Below, piece by piece: positions 23,465-32,063 of a stretch of 64,000 nucleotides of DNA. Source of the DNA: Sphingopyxis sp. LK2115. GTDB lineage: Bacteria > Pseudomonadota > Alphaproteobacteria > Sphingomonadales > Sphingomonadaceae. The notes beneath the pieces are model-generated. The model saw nothing but the letters and a program-made list of their open reading frames with translations, was not told the origin of the DNA and did not search any database. The stretch's first letter is position 1. Each line of letters starts with the position of its first letter. The DNA lies in assembly GCF_014595975.1 (NCBI RefSeq), contig NZ_JABWGQ010000035.1, forward strand, positions 1-64,000. Direction: 5' to 3'. The translations under genes and the position numbers were made by a program.

Positions 23465-24355
23465 ATGACAACCGCCAATGCCGAGATGCTGGACCAGATC
23501 AAGTCGGGACAGGGCTTCATCGCCGCGCTCGACCAGAGCGGGGGATCGACGCCCAAGGCATTGAAGGGTTATGGCATCGACGAGAATGCGTTTTCGAACG
23601 ACGAAGAAATGTTTGCGCTGATCCATGCGATGCGTTCGCGGATCGTCACCGCGCCCTGTTTCAATGGCGAAAAGGTCATCGGCGCGATCCTGTTCGAACG
23701 GACGATGGACGGTGAAGCGGGCGGCAAGCCGGTGCCGGTGCTGTTGTGGGAACGCGGCGTCGTGCCGTTCCTGAAGGTCGACAAGGGGCTGGAAGACGAA
23801 GTCGATGGCGTCCAGCTGATGAAGGCGAATCCGGGCCTCGATGATCTGTGTGCGCGCGCGGTTGCCAAGGGCGTGTTCGGGACCAAGATGCGCAGCGTGA
23901 TCAATCTTGCCAGTCCGGCGGGGATCCGGGCCATTGTCGACCAGCAGTTCGCCGAAGCGGCGCGGATCGCCGCGCACGGCCTTGTCCCGATCATCGAACC
24001 TGAGGTGAACATCAAGAGCGTCGAGCGGGATGCGGCGGACCGGCTGTTGCTGAAAGAGCTTCTTGCGGCGCTTGACGTCTGGACCGGCGGGCCGGTGATG
24101 CTCAAGCTGTCGCTGCCCACCGAGGCGGGGCTGTTCCAGCCGCTCGTTGACCACCCCAAGGTGTTGCGCGTCGTTGCGCTGTCGGGTGGCTTTGCGCGGG
24201 CAGAGGCCTGCGCCGAACTGGCGAAGAATCCCGGCATCATCGCAAGCTTCAGCCGCGCCCTGCTCGAAGACCTGCGCGCGTCGATGAGCGACGAGGAGTT
24301 CAACGCTTCGCTTCGTGACGCGATCGACGAGATTCACGCGGCCTCGGTGGCGTAA
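23465..24355 (+). CDS. fda: Class I fructose-bisphosphate aldolase
   Basis: This aldolase cleaves fructose 1,6-bisphosphate through a Schiff-base lysine and needs no metal. The 296-residue protein has the bacterial class I (FdaB-like) layout: 'GFIAALDQSGGSTPKAL' at the start, 'GVVPFLKVDKGLE', 'LVPIIEPEVNI', and 'VMLKLSLPTE' with the likely Schiff-base lysine (~214). 'VVALSGGFAR' and 'IASFSRALLEDLRASMSDEE' follow. ATG 23465 has GGAGA six bases upstream. It is the last gene of the tkt-gap-pgk-fda run and converges on a lipoprotein gene. Confidence 0.93.
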   Translation: MTTANAEMLDQIKSGQGFIAALDQSGGSTPKALKGYGIDENAFSNDEEMFALIHAMRSRIVTAPCFNGEKVIGAILFERTMDGEAGGKPVPVLLWERGVVPFLKVDKGLEDEVDGVQLMKANPGLDDLCARAVAKGVFGTKMRSVINLASPAGIRAIVDQQFAEAARIAAHGLVPIIEPEVNIKSVERDAADRLLLKELLAALDVWTGGPVMLKLSLPTEAGLFQPLVDHPKVLRVVALSGGFARAEACAELAKNPGIIASFSRALLEDLRASMSDEEFNASLRDAIDEIHAASVA

Positions 24356-24370
24356 GGCGATGGAAGAAGA

Positions 24371-24399
24371 GCGGCAAGCGGTGGATGACCGCTTGTCGC
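24371..24399. terminator. Hairpin between convergent fda and lipoprotein genes
   Basis: CAAGCGGT (24375-24382) and ACCGCTTG (24388-24395) form an 8-bp stem, extendable outward. Its place between two convergent stop codons suggests bidirectional termination, but there is no T-run. Confidence 0.4.
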
Positions 24400-24421
24400 C
24401 ATTCTCCCCAATGGTGGGCGG

Positions 24422-24817
24422 TCAAAGGCCGCCCGCGAAGGTGAAGGAAAAGCGGTAGTCGCTGATGTCGATCGCCGCGCCGCTCATTTTGTCGGGGCGC
24501 ACCGCGGCGAGCGTAAACTGGCCGTCGGCCAGATGCACGGCTTTGCCGAGTTCGGCCTCGAACGGCTGTTTCCTGCCATCGCCGCGGTGCCAGATCATCT
24601 TCAATCGAACGCGCCCGGCCCAGATGCAGCGCGCGTTCATCGGGCAGCGGCTGTCCTCGATGATCGCGACCGGTTCGACGATCGGGCCGTCGACATAGGC
24701 CTTTTGACCGAGGCTGACATTGTCGCTGTCGGCAAGCGGCGGCGCCATCGTCGTCGCGCACGCCGACAACAGCAGCGAGGACAGGATAATCGACGTGCCG
24801 AGCATGATCTTCTGCAT
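24422..24817 (-). CDS. Putative lipoprotein
   Basis: The 131-residue precursor begins with a lipoprotein signal ('MLGTSIILSSLLLSAC' with lipobox LLSAC). The mature part has no cysteine-rich or enzymatic signature except 'SRCPMNARCIWAGRVRLKM', in which two cysteines might form a disulphide. That pattern, with 'VAIIEDSRCP' before it, recurs in small uncharacterised sphingomonad lipoproteins. It is divergent from thiE with only 35 bases between starts, so the promoters must be compact or overlapping. Membrane-anchored; function unknown. ATG 24817 is chosen because it puts the signal peptide at the N-terminus. Confidence 0.7.
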   Translation of the reverse strand: MQKIMLGTSIILSSLLLSACATTMAPPLADSDNVSLGQKAYVDGPIVEPVAIIEDSRCPMNARCIWAGRVRLKMIWHRGDGRKQPFEAELGKAVHLADGQFTLAAVRPDKMSGAAIDISDYRFSFTFAGGL

Positions 24818-24852
24818 TTGCCCGCATCTGGTGCCGCCGCTATGAACGCGCG

Positions 24853-25503
24853 ATGACCACAGCAACGCACGGGCCAGGCTGCCAGCTTTACCTGATTTCC
24901 CCGCTCGACGTCGGCGGCGATTTTGCCGTGCGGCTGGAGGAGGCGCTGGCCGCGGGGCCGGTCGCGGCCTTTCAGTTTCGCGTCAAGGGGCTGGACCAGC
25001 ACGAGGCGGCGCGGCTCGCCGAGCCGTTGCAGGCGATCTGCGCGGCGCACGAGGTCGCCTTCATCGTCAACGACGATATCGCGCTGGCAAAGCGGCTGAA
25101 GGCCGATGGCGTGCATCTGGGGCAGGGCGATGGCGATCCGAAGGACGCGCGCCGTCAGCTCGGTCCCGGTGCACAGATTGGCGTAACATGCCATAACAGC
25201 CGTCACCTCGCGATGGAGGCTGGCGAGGCGGGCGCCGATTATGTTGCCTTCGGCGCCTTTTTCCCGACGACGACGAAGGCGGTCGAACATCGCGCGGACC
25301 CCGAAATACTGACATGGTGGCAGGGATTGTTCGAACTGCCCTGCGTGGCGATCGGGGGAATCACCGTCGACAATGCGCGAACGCTCGTCGAGGCAGGGGC
25401 CGATTTCCTTGCGGTGTCGGGAGGCGTCTGGGCCTATCGCGACGGTCCGGGCGCTGCGGTGCGCGCCTTTACCGAAATTATGGACAGTCAGCCCGCGGGA
25501 TAA
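24853..25503 (+). CDS. thiE: Thiamine-phosphate synthase ThiE
   Basis: ThiE joins the pyrimidine and thiazole halves to form thiamine phosphate. The 216-residue TIM-barrel protein shows 'AFQFRVKGLDQHEAARLAEP', 'VAFIVNDDIALAKRLKADGV', 'HLGQGDGDPKDARRQLGPGA', 'IGVTCHN', 'ADYVAFGAFFPTTTK' and 'CVAIGGITVDNARTLVEAGA'. In these, the phosphate- and pyrophosphate-binding segments of the family are present. Context with the aldolase is conserved in sphingomonads. No TPP riboswitch was seen, and the 35-bp divergent gap leaves no room for one. Confidence 0.9.
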   Translation: MTTATHGPGCQLYLISPLDVGGDFAVRLEEALAAGPVAAFQFRVKGLDQHEAARLAEPLQAICAAHEVAFIVNDDIALAKRLKADGVHLGQGDGDPKDARRQLGPGAQIGVTCHNSRHLAMEAGEAGADYVAFGAFFPTTTKAVEHRADPEILTWWQGLFELPCVAIGGITVDNARTLVEAGADFLAVSGGVWAYRDGPGAAVRAFTEIMDSQPAG

Positions 25504-25661
25504 TCGCGTCCGGGCCTTTTCGTATCGCCTTTCTTCGGGCGCTGTGCCGCCCTGTCCTTGCGCCAGCCGAACAGGCCGACGCACGGCGCTTCGCGTGGTT
25601 CAGGGGCCGCGTCACCGCGCAGCGGCGGCGGGGAGGGTGGAGAAAGTTCTGCGTTCATCAT
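25488..25661 (-). CDS. Small hypothetical protein (57 aa)
   Basis: The product is a 57-residue proline/arginine-rich protein containing 'EAPCVGLFGWRKDRAAQRP'. It is not recognised. The ATGATG start has AGGAG six or seven bases upstream, which is the main reason to call it. Its 3' end overlaps the thiE end by 16 bases in convergent orientation. No signal peptide or membrane span is visible. Low complexity and short length leave it doubtful. Confidence 0.45.
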   Translation of the reverse strand: MMNAELSPPSPPPLRGDAAPEPREAPCVGLFGWRKDRAAQRPKKGDTKRPGRDYPAG

Positions 25662-25886
25662 GGCCGCTCCTATGCCAGCGCGCGTCTGCGGCATATTGGA
25701 TCGATCCGACAAATCGGTTTCGGTTCATCGCATTTCCCGGCCGACGGCGCGCAGCCTGCCGAGCGGAGCCCACGCCGACACGGCGACTTGCCCTTCGCCC
25801 CGCACGCGGCTAAAGGCGCGCTCCTGTGACCGGCTTATACAATAGGCCGGCGGCTCTTTCCATCCTTGTCCAAGTGAGTGTGCGCG

Positions 25887-26450
25887 ATGAAGATCACCGG
25901 CGTTGAAATCCGTCCCGGCAATATAATCGAGTTTGAAGGTGGCATCTGGAAGGTCACCAAGATCCAGCACACGCAGCCGGGCAAGGGCGGCGCCTATATG
26001 CAGGTCGAGGCCAAGAATCTGATCGACGGGCGCAAGCTCAACAACCGTTTTCGCAGCGCCGATACGGTGGAAAAGGTTCGCCTCGACACCAAGGATTTCC
26101 AGTTCCTCTATGCCGAGGGCGACGACCTCGTCTTCATGGACAAGGACAGTTTCGAGCAGATCAACATCAGCAAGGACGTCGTTGGCGAAGCGCACGAGTT
26201 CCTGCAGGACGGCATGGACGTCGTGCTCGAGCTTTGGGAGGAGCGCCCCATCTCGGTCGAGCTGCCCGAACAGATCGAGGCAACCATCGTCGAGGCCGAT
26301 GCGGTGGTGAAGGGCCAGACGGCCTCGTCGTCGTACAAGCCCGCGATCCTCGACAATGGCGTGCGCGTGATGGTGCCGCCGCACATCACCAGCGGGACGC
26401 GCATCGTTGTCAATGTCTATGACCGCGAATATGTGCGCCGCGCGGAATAA
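25887..26450 (+). CDS. efp: Elongation factor P
   Basis: EF-P relieves ribosome stalling at polyproline. The 187-residue protein has '[19 protein letters not shown]' at the N-terminus, the modification loop '[18 protein letters not shown]' with the conserved lysine at about 33, and the C-terminal '[20 protein letters not shown]'. The start is set at 25887 because EF-P proteins begin at MKI; an upstream in-frame ATG at 25878 adds only three residues. The lysine residue suggests EpmA-type or other modification, but no modification gene is nearby. A strong inverted repeat follows immediately after the stop. Confidence 0.96.
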   Translation: MKITGVEIRPGNIIEFEGGIWKVTKIQHTQPGKGGAYMQVEAKNLIDGRKLNNRFRSADTVEKVRLDTKDFQFLYAEGDDLVFMDKDSFEQINISKDVVGEAHEFLQDGMDVVLELWEERPISVELPEQIEATIVEADAVVKGQTASSSYKPAILDNGVRVMVPPHITSGTRIVVNVYDREYVRRAE

Positions 26451-26454
26451 CCAA

Positions 26455-26529
26455 CGTCGCCCCCGCGAAGGCAGGGGCCGCTAGCGTTTTACATTGCCGA
26501 CAGCGGCCCCCGCCTTCGCGGGGGCAACG
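26455..26529. repeat. 28-bp inverted repeat between efp and the inositol monophosphatase gene
   Basis: Arms 26455-26482 and 26502-26529 are complementary at 26 of 28 positions around a 19-base spacer. Each arm contains its own GC-rich near-palindrome (CCCCCGCGAAGGCGGGGG type), the pattern of a paired REP element common in sphingomonads. It starts four bases after the efp stop and ends near the ribosome site of the next gene. It can act as a terminator for efp. Confidence 0.75.
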
Positions 26530-26546
26530 CGTTGAAGGAAAGCGAC

Positions 26547-27365
26547 ATGGCCGTATCCGGCATCATCACCGTCATGGAGCGCGCCGCGCGTAAGGCCGGG
26601 TCCAAACTGCGCCGCGATTTCGGCGAGGTGGAGCATCTCCAGGTTTCGCAAAAGGGCCCGGCGGATTTCGTATCGAAAGCCGATCAGGCCGCCGAGCGCA
26701 CGCTTTACGACGAGCTGACCCATGCGCGTCCCGGCTGGGGCTTCCTGATGGAAGAGGCCGGCGAGATCGAGGGCGAGCCGGGCAAGCCGCGATTCATCAT
26801 CGACCCGCTCGACGGCACGTCGAACTTCCTTCATGCGATTCCGCATTTCGCGATCTCGATCGCGGTGCAGGAGCCGAAGCTCGGCGGCGGCTGGGGCGAC
26901 GTCACGGCGGCGCTGATCTATCAACCCGTCACCGACGAAAGCTATTGGGCCGAGCGCGGCCGCGGCGCGTGGCTGCACGACCGGCGCCTGCGCGTCGCGT
27001 CGCGCCGCCATCTGAGCGAATGCCTGATCGCGACGGGCATTCCCTATATGGGTCACGGCGATATGGCGCAGTGGAGCCGCATTTTCGGCGCGGTCGCTCC
27101 CGAAGTCGCGGGCATCCGCCGCTTCGGCGCCGCCAGCCTCGACCTCGCCTGGGTCGCCGCGGGGCGCTACGATGGTTTCTGGGAAAGCGACCTGCAGGTC
27201 TGGGACGTCGCGGCGGGAATGCTGCTGGTGCGCGAGGCCGGCGGTTTCGTCAGCGATTTCCGCGGCGGCGACCGGGCGATCGAACGCAGCGAATATATCG
27301 CAGGCAGCGCCGCGGTCCATTCAAAACTGCAGAAACTGGTCGCTGGCGCGCTGCGCAACGCTTGA
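26547..27365 (+). CDS. suhB: Inositol monophosphatase family protein (SuhB-like)
   Basis: The product is a magnesium-dependent sugar/inositol phosphatase of 272 residues. Metal site 1 is 'LMEEAGEIEG' (E-E), site 2 'FIIDPLDGTSNFLHAIPHFA' (D-P-L-D-G-T), and the C-terminal motif 'LQVWDVAAGMLLVREAGG' (W-D-x-A-A-G). 'GAASLDLAWVAAGRYDGFWE' is also typical. In bacteria SuhB can also act in rRNA antitermination. The ATG at 26547 has AAGGAAAG upstream and is preferred to the TTG at 26532. It is isolated between two palindromic repeats. Confidence 0.92.
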   Translation: MAVSGIITVMERAARKAGSKLRRDFGEVEHLQVSQKGPADFVSKADQAAERTLYDELTHARPGWGFLMEEAGEIEGEPGKPRFIIDPLDGTSNFLHAIPHFAISIAVQEPKLGGGWGDVTAALIYQPVTDESYWAERGRGAWLHDRRLRVASRRHLSECLIATGIPYMGHGDMAQWSRIFGAVAPEVAGIRRFGAASLDLAWVAAGRYDGFWESDLQVWDVAAGMLLVREAGGFVSDFRGGDRAIERSEYIAGSAAVHSKLQKLVAGALRNA

Positions 27366-27373
27366 TTTACAAT

Positions 27374-27403
27374 CCGTCATCCCGACGAAAGCCGGGATGA
27401 CGG
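27374..27403. repeat. Hairpin repeat between convergent genes
   Basis: CCGTCATCCCG and CGGGATGACGG form a perfect 11-bp stem with an 8-nt loop. The core 'GTCATCCCG...CGGGATGAC' is a widespread dispersed palindrome in alphaproteobacteria. It separates the convergent suhB and YbjN-like genes and may serve as terminator for both. Confidence 0.65.
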
Positions 27404-27418
27404 TGCCAGGCGGCCAGC

Positions 27419-27901
27419 CTATTCGTCGAAAACATATTCCCGGAAACTGTCCATCAGCGAAGCCCAGGTGTTGAAGGTTTCGCCGACATTCTCGCGCGGG
27501 ATTCCCGCGAAATCGAGGTCAACGTCCATTTCGAGCACCGGGTCGCCGGCATCGTCCTTATAGGCACGCGCGAAGCGCTTTTCCTTGTTCCACTGGTTCA
27601 GCCGTTCGAGCGACATATTCTTCGCATCGCTGAAGCCCATATAATATTGCAGCGTCTTGCACTTTTGGCCCCCGTCGCAATTCATAAAAAGAACAAGGAA
27701 CTTCAGGCCATTGCGGCTGCTCTCGATATAGGGATCGTCGCCATCTTTGGCGATGATCGTCGCGGGCCAGCCCTGCGACTCGACGATCGCCTTGATCGTC
27801 GCCGGATCCGCTGCGTTCACCAGTTCGGAATGGGCCGGCGTCGTCCAGAACAGTGCGGTCGCGGCGAGTGCGAGCGCGGCGCGCGTGGTAATTGGTCCCA
27901 T
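27419..27901 (-). CDS. YbjN-domain exported protein
   Basis: The 160-residue protein has an N-terminal signal peptide ('AALALAATALFWTTPAHSE') and a YbjN-type sensory/chaperone-like fold. 'IKAIVESQGWPATI', 'KFLVLFMNCDGGQKCKTLQY' and 'LNQWNKEKRFARAYKDD' are the family's conserved blocks. It is probably periplasmic. YbjN proteins are linked to motility and stress in enterobacteria; the role here is unknown. ATG 27901 is selected because GGGAG sits five bases before it; the upstream ATG at 27913 lacks a site. It is divergent from the nuo operon. Confidence 0.8.
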   Translation of the reverse strand: MGPITTRAALALAATALFWTTPAHSELVNAADPATIKAIVESQGWPATIIAKDGDDPYIESSRNGLKFLVLFMNCDGGQKCKTLQYYMGFSDAKNMSLERLNQWNKEKRFARAYKDDAGDPVLEMDVDLDFAGIPRENVGETFNTWASLMDSFREYVFDE

Positions 27902-28041
27902 ATTAGCTCCCATCGTCGATATAGCGCCCGAAAGACGCGGCATTGCGACCCGTTTTTTCGATCTATCACAGCGACAGGCCCACTCGCCAGCGTGCATTGG
28001 GGTGTTGGTCACGCAAGATACGAAAATCCTGCCTGCGGTGC

Positions 28042-28070
28042 TTGCGACACGCGGCGCGCTGGCCTAAAGC
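28042..28070 (+). promoter_or_regulatory. Weak candidate promoter for the nuo operon
   Basis: TTGCGA (28042-28047) and TAAAGC (28065-28070) are spaced by 17 bases, about 60 bases before the nuoA start. The -10 is poor, so this is only the best candidate seen in the 230-bp divergent gap. Confidence 0.25.
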
Positions 28071-28129
28071 GCCCCCGATAACCGGGTGCGCGCCACCCCA
28101 AAAATTGCACAACGGAACTGCGAGCTCCC

Positions 28130-28504
28130 ATGGTCGATCTGACTCAGTATCTGCCGATCCTGATATTCCTGGTCATTGCGGTCGGGTTGTCGGCGGCCTT
28201 TGTCTTCCTGCCGATGGGCGTCGCGCGGCTGACCGGGGCGCACAAGCCCGATCCGGCGAAGCTGACCGAATATGAATGCGGCTTTCCCGCATTCGAGGAT
28301 GCGCGCAGCCAGTTCGATGTGCGATTCTATCTCGTCGCCATCCTCTTCATCATCTTCGACCTCGAAGCCGCATTCCTGTTTCCGTGGGCAGTCAGCCTTG
28401 AAGAAATCGGTTGGGCTGGTTGGGCGACGATGATGATTTTCCTCGCCGAGCTTGCAATCGGCCTGATTTACGCATGGAAGAAAGGGGCGCTGGATTGGGA
28501 ATGA
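28130..28504 (+). CDS. nuoA: NADH-quinone oxidoreductase subunit A
   Basis: NuoA is a small membrane subunit at the junction of the two arms of complex I. The 124-residue protein has three hydrophobic segments: '[20 protein letters not shown]', '[20 protein letters not shown]' and '[16 protein letters not shown]'. Between them is the conserved cytoplasmic loop '[20 protein letters not shown]' with the cysteine that responds to enzyme state. It is the first gene of the 14-subunit operon. The stop overlaps nuoB as ATGA. Confidence 0.97.
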   Translation: MVDLTQYLPILIFLVIAVGLSAAFVFLPMGVARLTGAHKPDPAKLTEYECGFPAFEDARSQFDVRFYLVAILFIIFDLEAAFLFPWAVSLEEIGWAGWATMMIFLAELAIGLIYAWKKGALDWE

Positions 28505-29055
28505 GCAATTCGAGCATCCTGATGCCCGGCCAGATGCCGGTGGCGCCGGGGACCAGCCCCGACCAGTCGTTTTTCGACGACCTCAATAGCGAGGTAGGCG
28601 ACAAGGGATTCCTCGTCACCTCGACCGAGGATCTGTTCAACTGGGCGCGCACCGGCTCGCTCTGGTGGATGACCTTTGGCCTTGCCTGCTGCGCGGTCGA
28701 GATGATTCACGTCAATATGCCGCGATACGACATGGAGCGGTTCGGCGTCGCGCCGCGGGCCAGCCCGCGTCAGTCCGACGTGATGATCGTCGCGGGCACG
28801 CTCTGCAACAAGATGGCGCCCGCGCTGCGCCGGGTTTACGACCAGATGTCGAACCCGAAATACGTGATCTCGATGGGCAGCTGCGCCAACGGCGGCGGTT
28901 ATTATCACTACAGCTATAGTGTCGTGCGCGGCTGCGACCGCATCGTGCCCGTCGACATCTATGTCCCCGGTTGTCCGCCGACCGCCGAGGCTTTGCTTTA
29001 TGGCGTGATGCAGTTGCAGCGAAAGATTCGCCGCACCGGAACGATCGAACGCTGA
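28501..29055 (+). CDS. nuoB: NADH-quinone oxidoreductase subunit B
   Basis: NuoB carries the terminal [4Fe-4S] cluster N2 next to the quinone site. In the 184-residue protein, the N2 ligands are in '[13 protein letters not shown]' (adjacent cysteines), '[19 protein letters not shown]' and '[20 protein letters not shown]'. The start at 28501 overlaps the nuoA stop by four bases, and the protein ends one base into nuoC. Both overlaps indicate translational coupling. Confidence 0.97.
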   Translation: MSNSSILMPGQMPVAPGTSPDQSFFDDLNSEVGDKGFLVTSTEDLFNWARTGSLWWMTFGLACCAVEMIHVNMPRYDMERFGVAPRASPRQSDVMIVAGTLCNKMAPALRRVYDQMSNPKYVISMGSCANGGGYYHYSYSVVRGCDRIVPVDIYVPGCPPTAEALLYGVMQLQRKIRRTGTIER

Positions 29056-29969
29056 TGGCCAGTCCTGCTCCCCTGATTGCGCCCCGTGCGGGCCTTGCCG
29101 CAGCGCTTGAAAAGCTGTTGGGCGGCGATCTCATCGCGCATGCCTTCGCCGCGGGCGAAGACAGCATTACCGTGCGCCGCGAGGCGGTCGCGGCGGTGAT
29201 GGTCAGCCTGCGCGACAATCTCGATTACCAGCAGCTGATGGAAATCGCCGGGGTCGACTATCCCGACCGGTCGGAGCGGTTCGAGGTCGTCTATCACCTG
29301 CTCAGCGTCACCAAGAACCACCGCCTGCGCGTGCGCGTGTCGACCGACGAAACGACGCCGGTGCCGACGATCGTGCCTGTCTGGCCGGTGGCCGGCTGGC
29401 TCGAGCGCGAAGTGTTCGACATGTATGGCGTGCTGTTCGCGGGCAATCCCGACCTGCGCCGCATCCTGACCGACTATGGTTTCCAGGGCCATCCGCAACG
29501 CAAGGATTTTCCGCTGACCGGCTATACCGAGTTGCGCTATTCCGAAGAGGACAAGCGCGTCGTCTATGAGCCGGTGAAGCTGGCGCAGGATTTCCGCAAC
29601 TTTGACTTCCTGAGCCCATGGGAAGGCGCCGATTATGTGCTGCCGGGCGATGAAAAGGCCGGTGGGACGGGCGAAGCGCCGGGCAAGGGCGCGCCGACGT
29701 CGATGACGTCAAAAGAGGTCAAGGCCGCCGACGACAAGGCGAAGGCACCGCCGCCGCCGACCCCGAAGACTAGCGACAGCCCGGCGCAGACCGGCGCGGG
29801 TGCCAGGGTCAACAAGGCTGCGGCGAAGACGAGCCGCGACGGCGCGAAGGCGACTGCGGGCGCCAGGGCAAAGACTCCCGCGACGACGAAGGCCGAGGCT
29901 CCCGCCAAGCCCAAGGCTTCGGCCAAGCCGCGCGCCTCGCGCAAGCCGAAAACCGGAGGTGACGCATGA
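29055..29969 (+). CDS. nuoC: NADH-quinone oxidoreductase subunit C with long C-terminal tail
   Basis: NuoC is a peripheral-arm subunit without cofactors. Residues ~1-195 form the normal domain ('[20 protein letters not shown]', '[20 protein letters not shown]', '[20 protein letters not shown]'). The protein then continues for about 105 residues of Ala/Lys/Pro/Thr-rich, probably disordered sequence (29652-29966) resembling histone H1-like tails. Family members are usually ~200 residues, so the tail is unusual in length. It stays in frame up to the nuoD overlap (four bases). Confidence 0.95.
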   Translation: MASPAPLIAPRAGLAAALEKLLGGDLIAHAFAAGEDSITVRREAVAAVMVSLRDNLDYQQLMEIAGVDYPDRSERFEVVYHLLSVTKNHRLRVRVSTDETTPVPTIVPVWPVAGWLEREVFDMYGVLFAGNPDLRRILTDYGFQGHPQRKDFPLTGYTELRYSEEDKRVVYEPVKLAQDFRNFDFLSPWEGADYVLPGDEKAGGTGEAPGKGAPTSMTSKEVKAADDKAKAPPPPTPKTSDSPAQTGAGARVNKAAAKTSRDGAKATAGARAKTPATTKAEAPAKPKASAKPRASRKPKTGGDA

Positions 29970-31222
29970 CGGATGCTCCTCAAGTGAAGCACCACGGCAG
30001 CGACATGTTCGAAGGCTATCCGGTCGACACTGCGAACACCGCGGGCGATCAGGCTGTCACCAATTATACGATCAACTTCGGTCCGCAGCATCCCGCGGCG
30101 CACGGCGTGTTGCGCATGGTCATGGAACTTGACGGCGAGATCATCGAGCGTGTCGATCCGCACGTCGGGCTGCTCCACCGCGGCACCGAAAAGCTGATCG
30201 AATATAAGACCTATTTGCAGGCGCTGCCCTATTTCGACCGGCTCGACTATTGCTCGCCGCTGGGGATGGAGCATAGCTATGTCCTCGCGATCGAGAAGCT
30301 GCTCGACCTCGAAGTCCCCGAACGCGCGCAATATCTGCGCACCCTGTTCGCCGAGCTGACGCGCATCTGCAACCATATGCTCAACATCGGGTCGCACGTC
30401 ATGGACGTCGGCGCGATGACCCCGAACCTCTGGGTGTTCGAGCTGCGCGAGGATTGCCTTAACTTCTTTGAACGCGCGTCGGGCGCGCGCATGCATTCGG
30501 CCTATTTCCGTCCGGGCGGCGTGCATCAGGATGTGCCCGAACGGCTGCTCTACGACATCGGCGAGTGGTGCGAAAAGCGTCTGCCCAAGCTGTTCGGCGA
30601 CGCGATGAGCCTGGTCGTCGACAACCGCATCTTCAAACAGCGCAACGTCGACATCGCGACGGTAAGCAAGAAAGATGCGCTGGCGTGGGGCTTTTCCGGC
30701 CCGATGATCCGCGGCAGCGGCATCGCATGGGATTTGCGCAAGGCGCAGCCCTATGACGCCTATGCCGCGATGGAGTTCGACATTCCCGTCGGCACGCGCG
30801 GCGACTGCTACGACCGGTTCATGGTGCGCGTGCAGGAAGTCTATCAGTCGGCGAAGATCATCAAGCAGTGCCTGCGCGACATGCCGAGCGGCCCGATCGC
30901 CAGCCTCGACCGCAAGGTCGTCCCGCCCAAGCGCGGCGAGATGAAGCAGTCGATGGAATCGCTGATCCATCATTTCAAGCTCTATACCGAAGGTTTCCAC
31001 GTCCCCGCTGGCGAAGTCTATGTCGCGACCGAAAGCCCCAAGGGCGAATTCGGCGTCTATCTGGTCAGCGACGGCACCAACAAACCCTATCGTTGCAAGA
31101 TCCGTCCGACGGCGTTTTCGCACCTTCAGGCGATGGACATGATGTGCAAGGGCCACATGCTCGCCGACACCACCGCGATCATCGGCGCGATCGACGTCGT
31201 GTTCGGGGAGTGCGACCGGTAA
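29966..31222 (+). CDS. nuoD: NADH-quinone oxidoreductase subunit D
   Basis: NuoD, related to the large subunit of NiFe hydrogenases, forms the quinone pocket with NuoB. In the 418-residue protein, '[20 protein letters not shown]' includes the pocket histidine, and '[18 protein letters not shown]', '[18 protein letters not shown]' and '[20 protein letters not shown]'-type segments follow (here with K for R at the first position). The C-terminus '[17 protein letters not shown]' is typical. Its stop overlaps the following small membrane gene. Confidence 0.97.
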   Translation: MTDAPQVKHHGSDMFEGYPVDTANTAGDQAVTNYTINFGPQHPAAHGVLRMVMELDGEIIERVDPHVGLLHRGTEKLIEYKTYLQALPYFDRLDYCSPLGMEHSYVLAIEKLLDLEVPERAQYLRTLFAELTRICNHMLNIGSHVMDVGAMTPNLWVFELREDCLNFFERASGARMHSAYFRPGGVHQDVPERLLYDIGEWCEKRLPKLFGDAMSLVVDNRIFKQRNVDIATVSKKDALAWGFSGPMIRGSGIAWDLRKAQPYDAYAAMEFDIPVGTRGDCYDRFMVRVQEVYQSAKIIKQCLRDMPSGPIASLDRKVVPPKRGEMKQSMESLIHHFKLYTEGFHVPAGEVYVATESPKGEFGVYLVSDGTNKPYRCKIRPTAFSHLQAMDMMCKGHMLADTTAIIGAIDVVFGECDR

Positions 31223-31401
31223 TGCTGCGCGAACTTGCCATTCTTGTCCTGGTGCTTGCAGGCTTTGCGTCTGCGGTCGCGGCCTATCTTGCCGCATTCC
31301 ATGGCGAGGTAACGATAAAGGAAGTCGTCTCGACCGCATTTGCCGCGACGCTGGGCATGTATGTCGGACGATATATTGAACGAGGTCTAGCCCGTGGCTG
31401 A
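31222..31401 (+). CDS. Small membrane protein inside the nuo operon (59 aa)
   Basis: The ATG at 31222 overlaps the nuoD TAA by one base, and the TGA overlaps the nuoE start by eight bases, so the frame is embedded in the operon with no spare sequence. The product has one or two hydrophobic segments ('ELAILVLVLAGFASAVAAYL' and 'VVSTAFAATLGMYVGRYI') and an arginine-containing end. It is not one of the 14 standard subunits. A role as assembly or accessory factor of complex I is possible but is inferred only from position. Confidence 0.65.
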   Translation: MLRELAILVLVLAGFASAVAAYLAAFHGEVTIKEVVSTAFAATLGMYVGRYIERGLARG

Positions 31402-32062
31402 CGCACCCCAAATCCCTGACGAAGCCGAAGTCCGCGCGCGCTGGGGCGCCTTTGCGTGGACGGCGGAAAATGCCGAGAAGGCAAAGGCGGTCATCGCGCG
31501 CTATCCCGCGGGGCGCCAGCGCTCGGCGGTGATGCCTTTGCTCGACCTTGCGCAGCGCCAGGTCGGGGCCGAGACGAACACGCAGGGCTGGCTGCCCGTG
31601 CCGGTGATCGAATATGTCGCAGCGCAGCTCGATATGCCCTTCATCCGCGCCTATGAGGTCGCGACCTTCTACACCATGTACAATCTCGTCCCCGTCGGCC
31701 GCTATCATGTGCAGGTCTGCGGCACGACGCCGTGCCTGCTGCGCGGTTCGGACGATGTGATGGCGGCGTGCAAGAATCGCGGCATGGTGAAGGGCAAGAC
31801 GACTCCCGACGGGCTGTTCACCCTGACCGAGGTTGAGTGCATGGGCACCTGCGCCAACGCGCCGATGGTCCAGATCAACGACGATAATTACGAAGACCTC
31901 GATTACGACAGCATGACGCGCATCCTCGACGAGCTTGCCGCAGGCAAACAGCCCAAGACGGGTACGCAGAACCCGCAGCGCCACACAAGCGAGCCGGAAG
32001 GCGGGCCGACCACGCTGAAAGAAATGGTCAAGGCGAACCACGACTATCGGAAGGAGTGGTGA
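31394..32062 (+). CDS. nuoE: NADH-quinone oxidoreductase subunit E
   Basis: NuoE holds the [2Fe-2S] cluster N1a beside the NADH site. In the 222-residue protein, the ligands lie in '[18 protein letters not shown]' and '[20 protein letters not shown]', the C-x4-C and C-x3-C pattern. It is about 50 residues longer than the E. coli subunit through a C-terminal extension ('[20 protein letters not shown]'), common in alphaproteobacteria. The start is GTG at 31394, inside the preceding small gene. NuoF follows after one base. Confidence 0.96.
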   Translation: MADAPQIPDEAEVRARWGAFAWTAENAEKAKAVIARYPAGRQRSAVMPLLDLAQRQVGAETNTQGWLPVPVIEYVAAQLDMPFIRAYEVATFYTMYNLVPVGRYHVQVCGTTPCLLRGSDDVMAACKNRGMVKGKTTPDGLFTLTEVECMGTCANAPMVQINDDNYEDLDYDSMTRILDELAAGKQPKTGTQNPQRHTSEPEGGPTTLKEMVKANHDYRKEW

Positions 32063-32063
32063 C

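Noticed and set aside
24818-24852. A possible TPP riboswitch before thiE
   Set aside because: Only 35 bases separate thiE from the divergent lipoprotein gene, and no THI-box wording is present.
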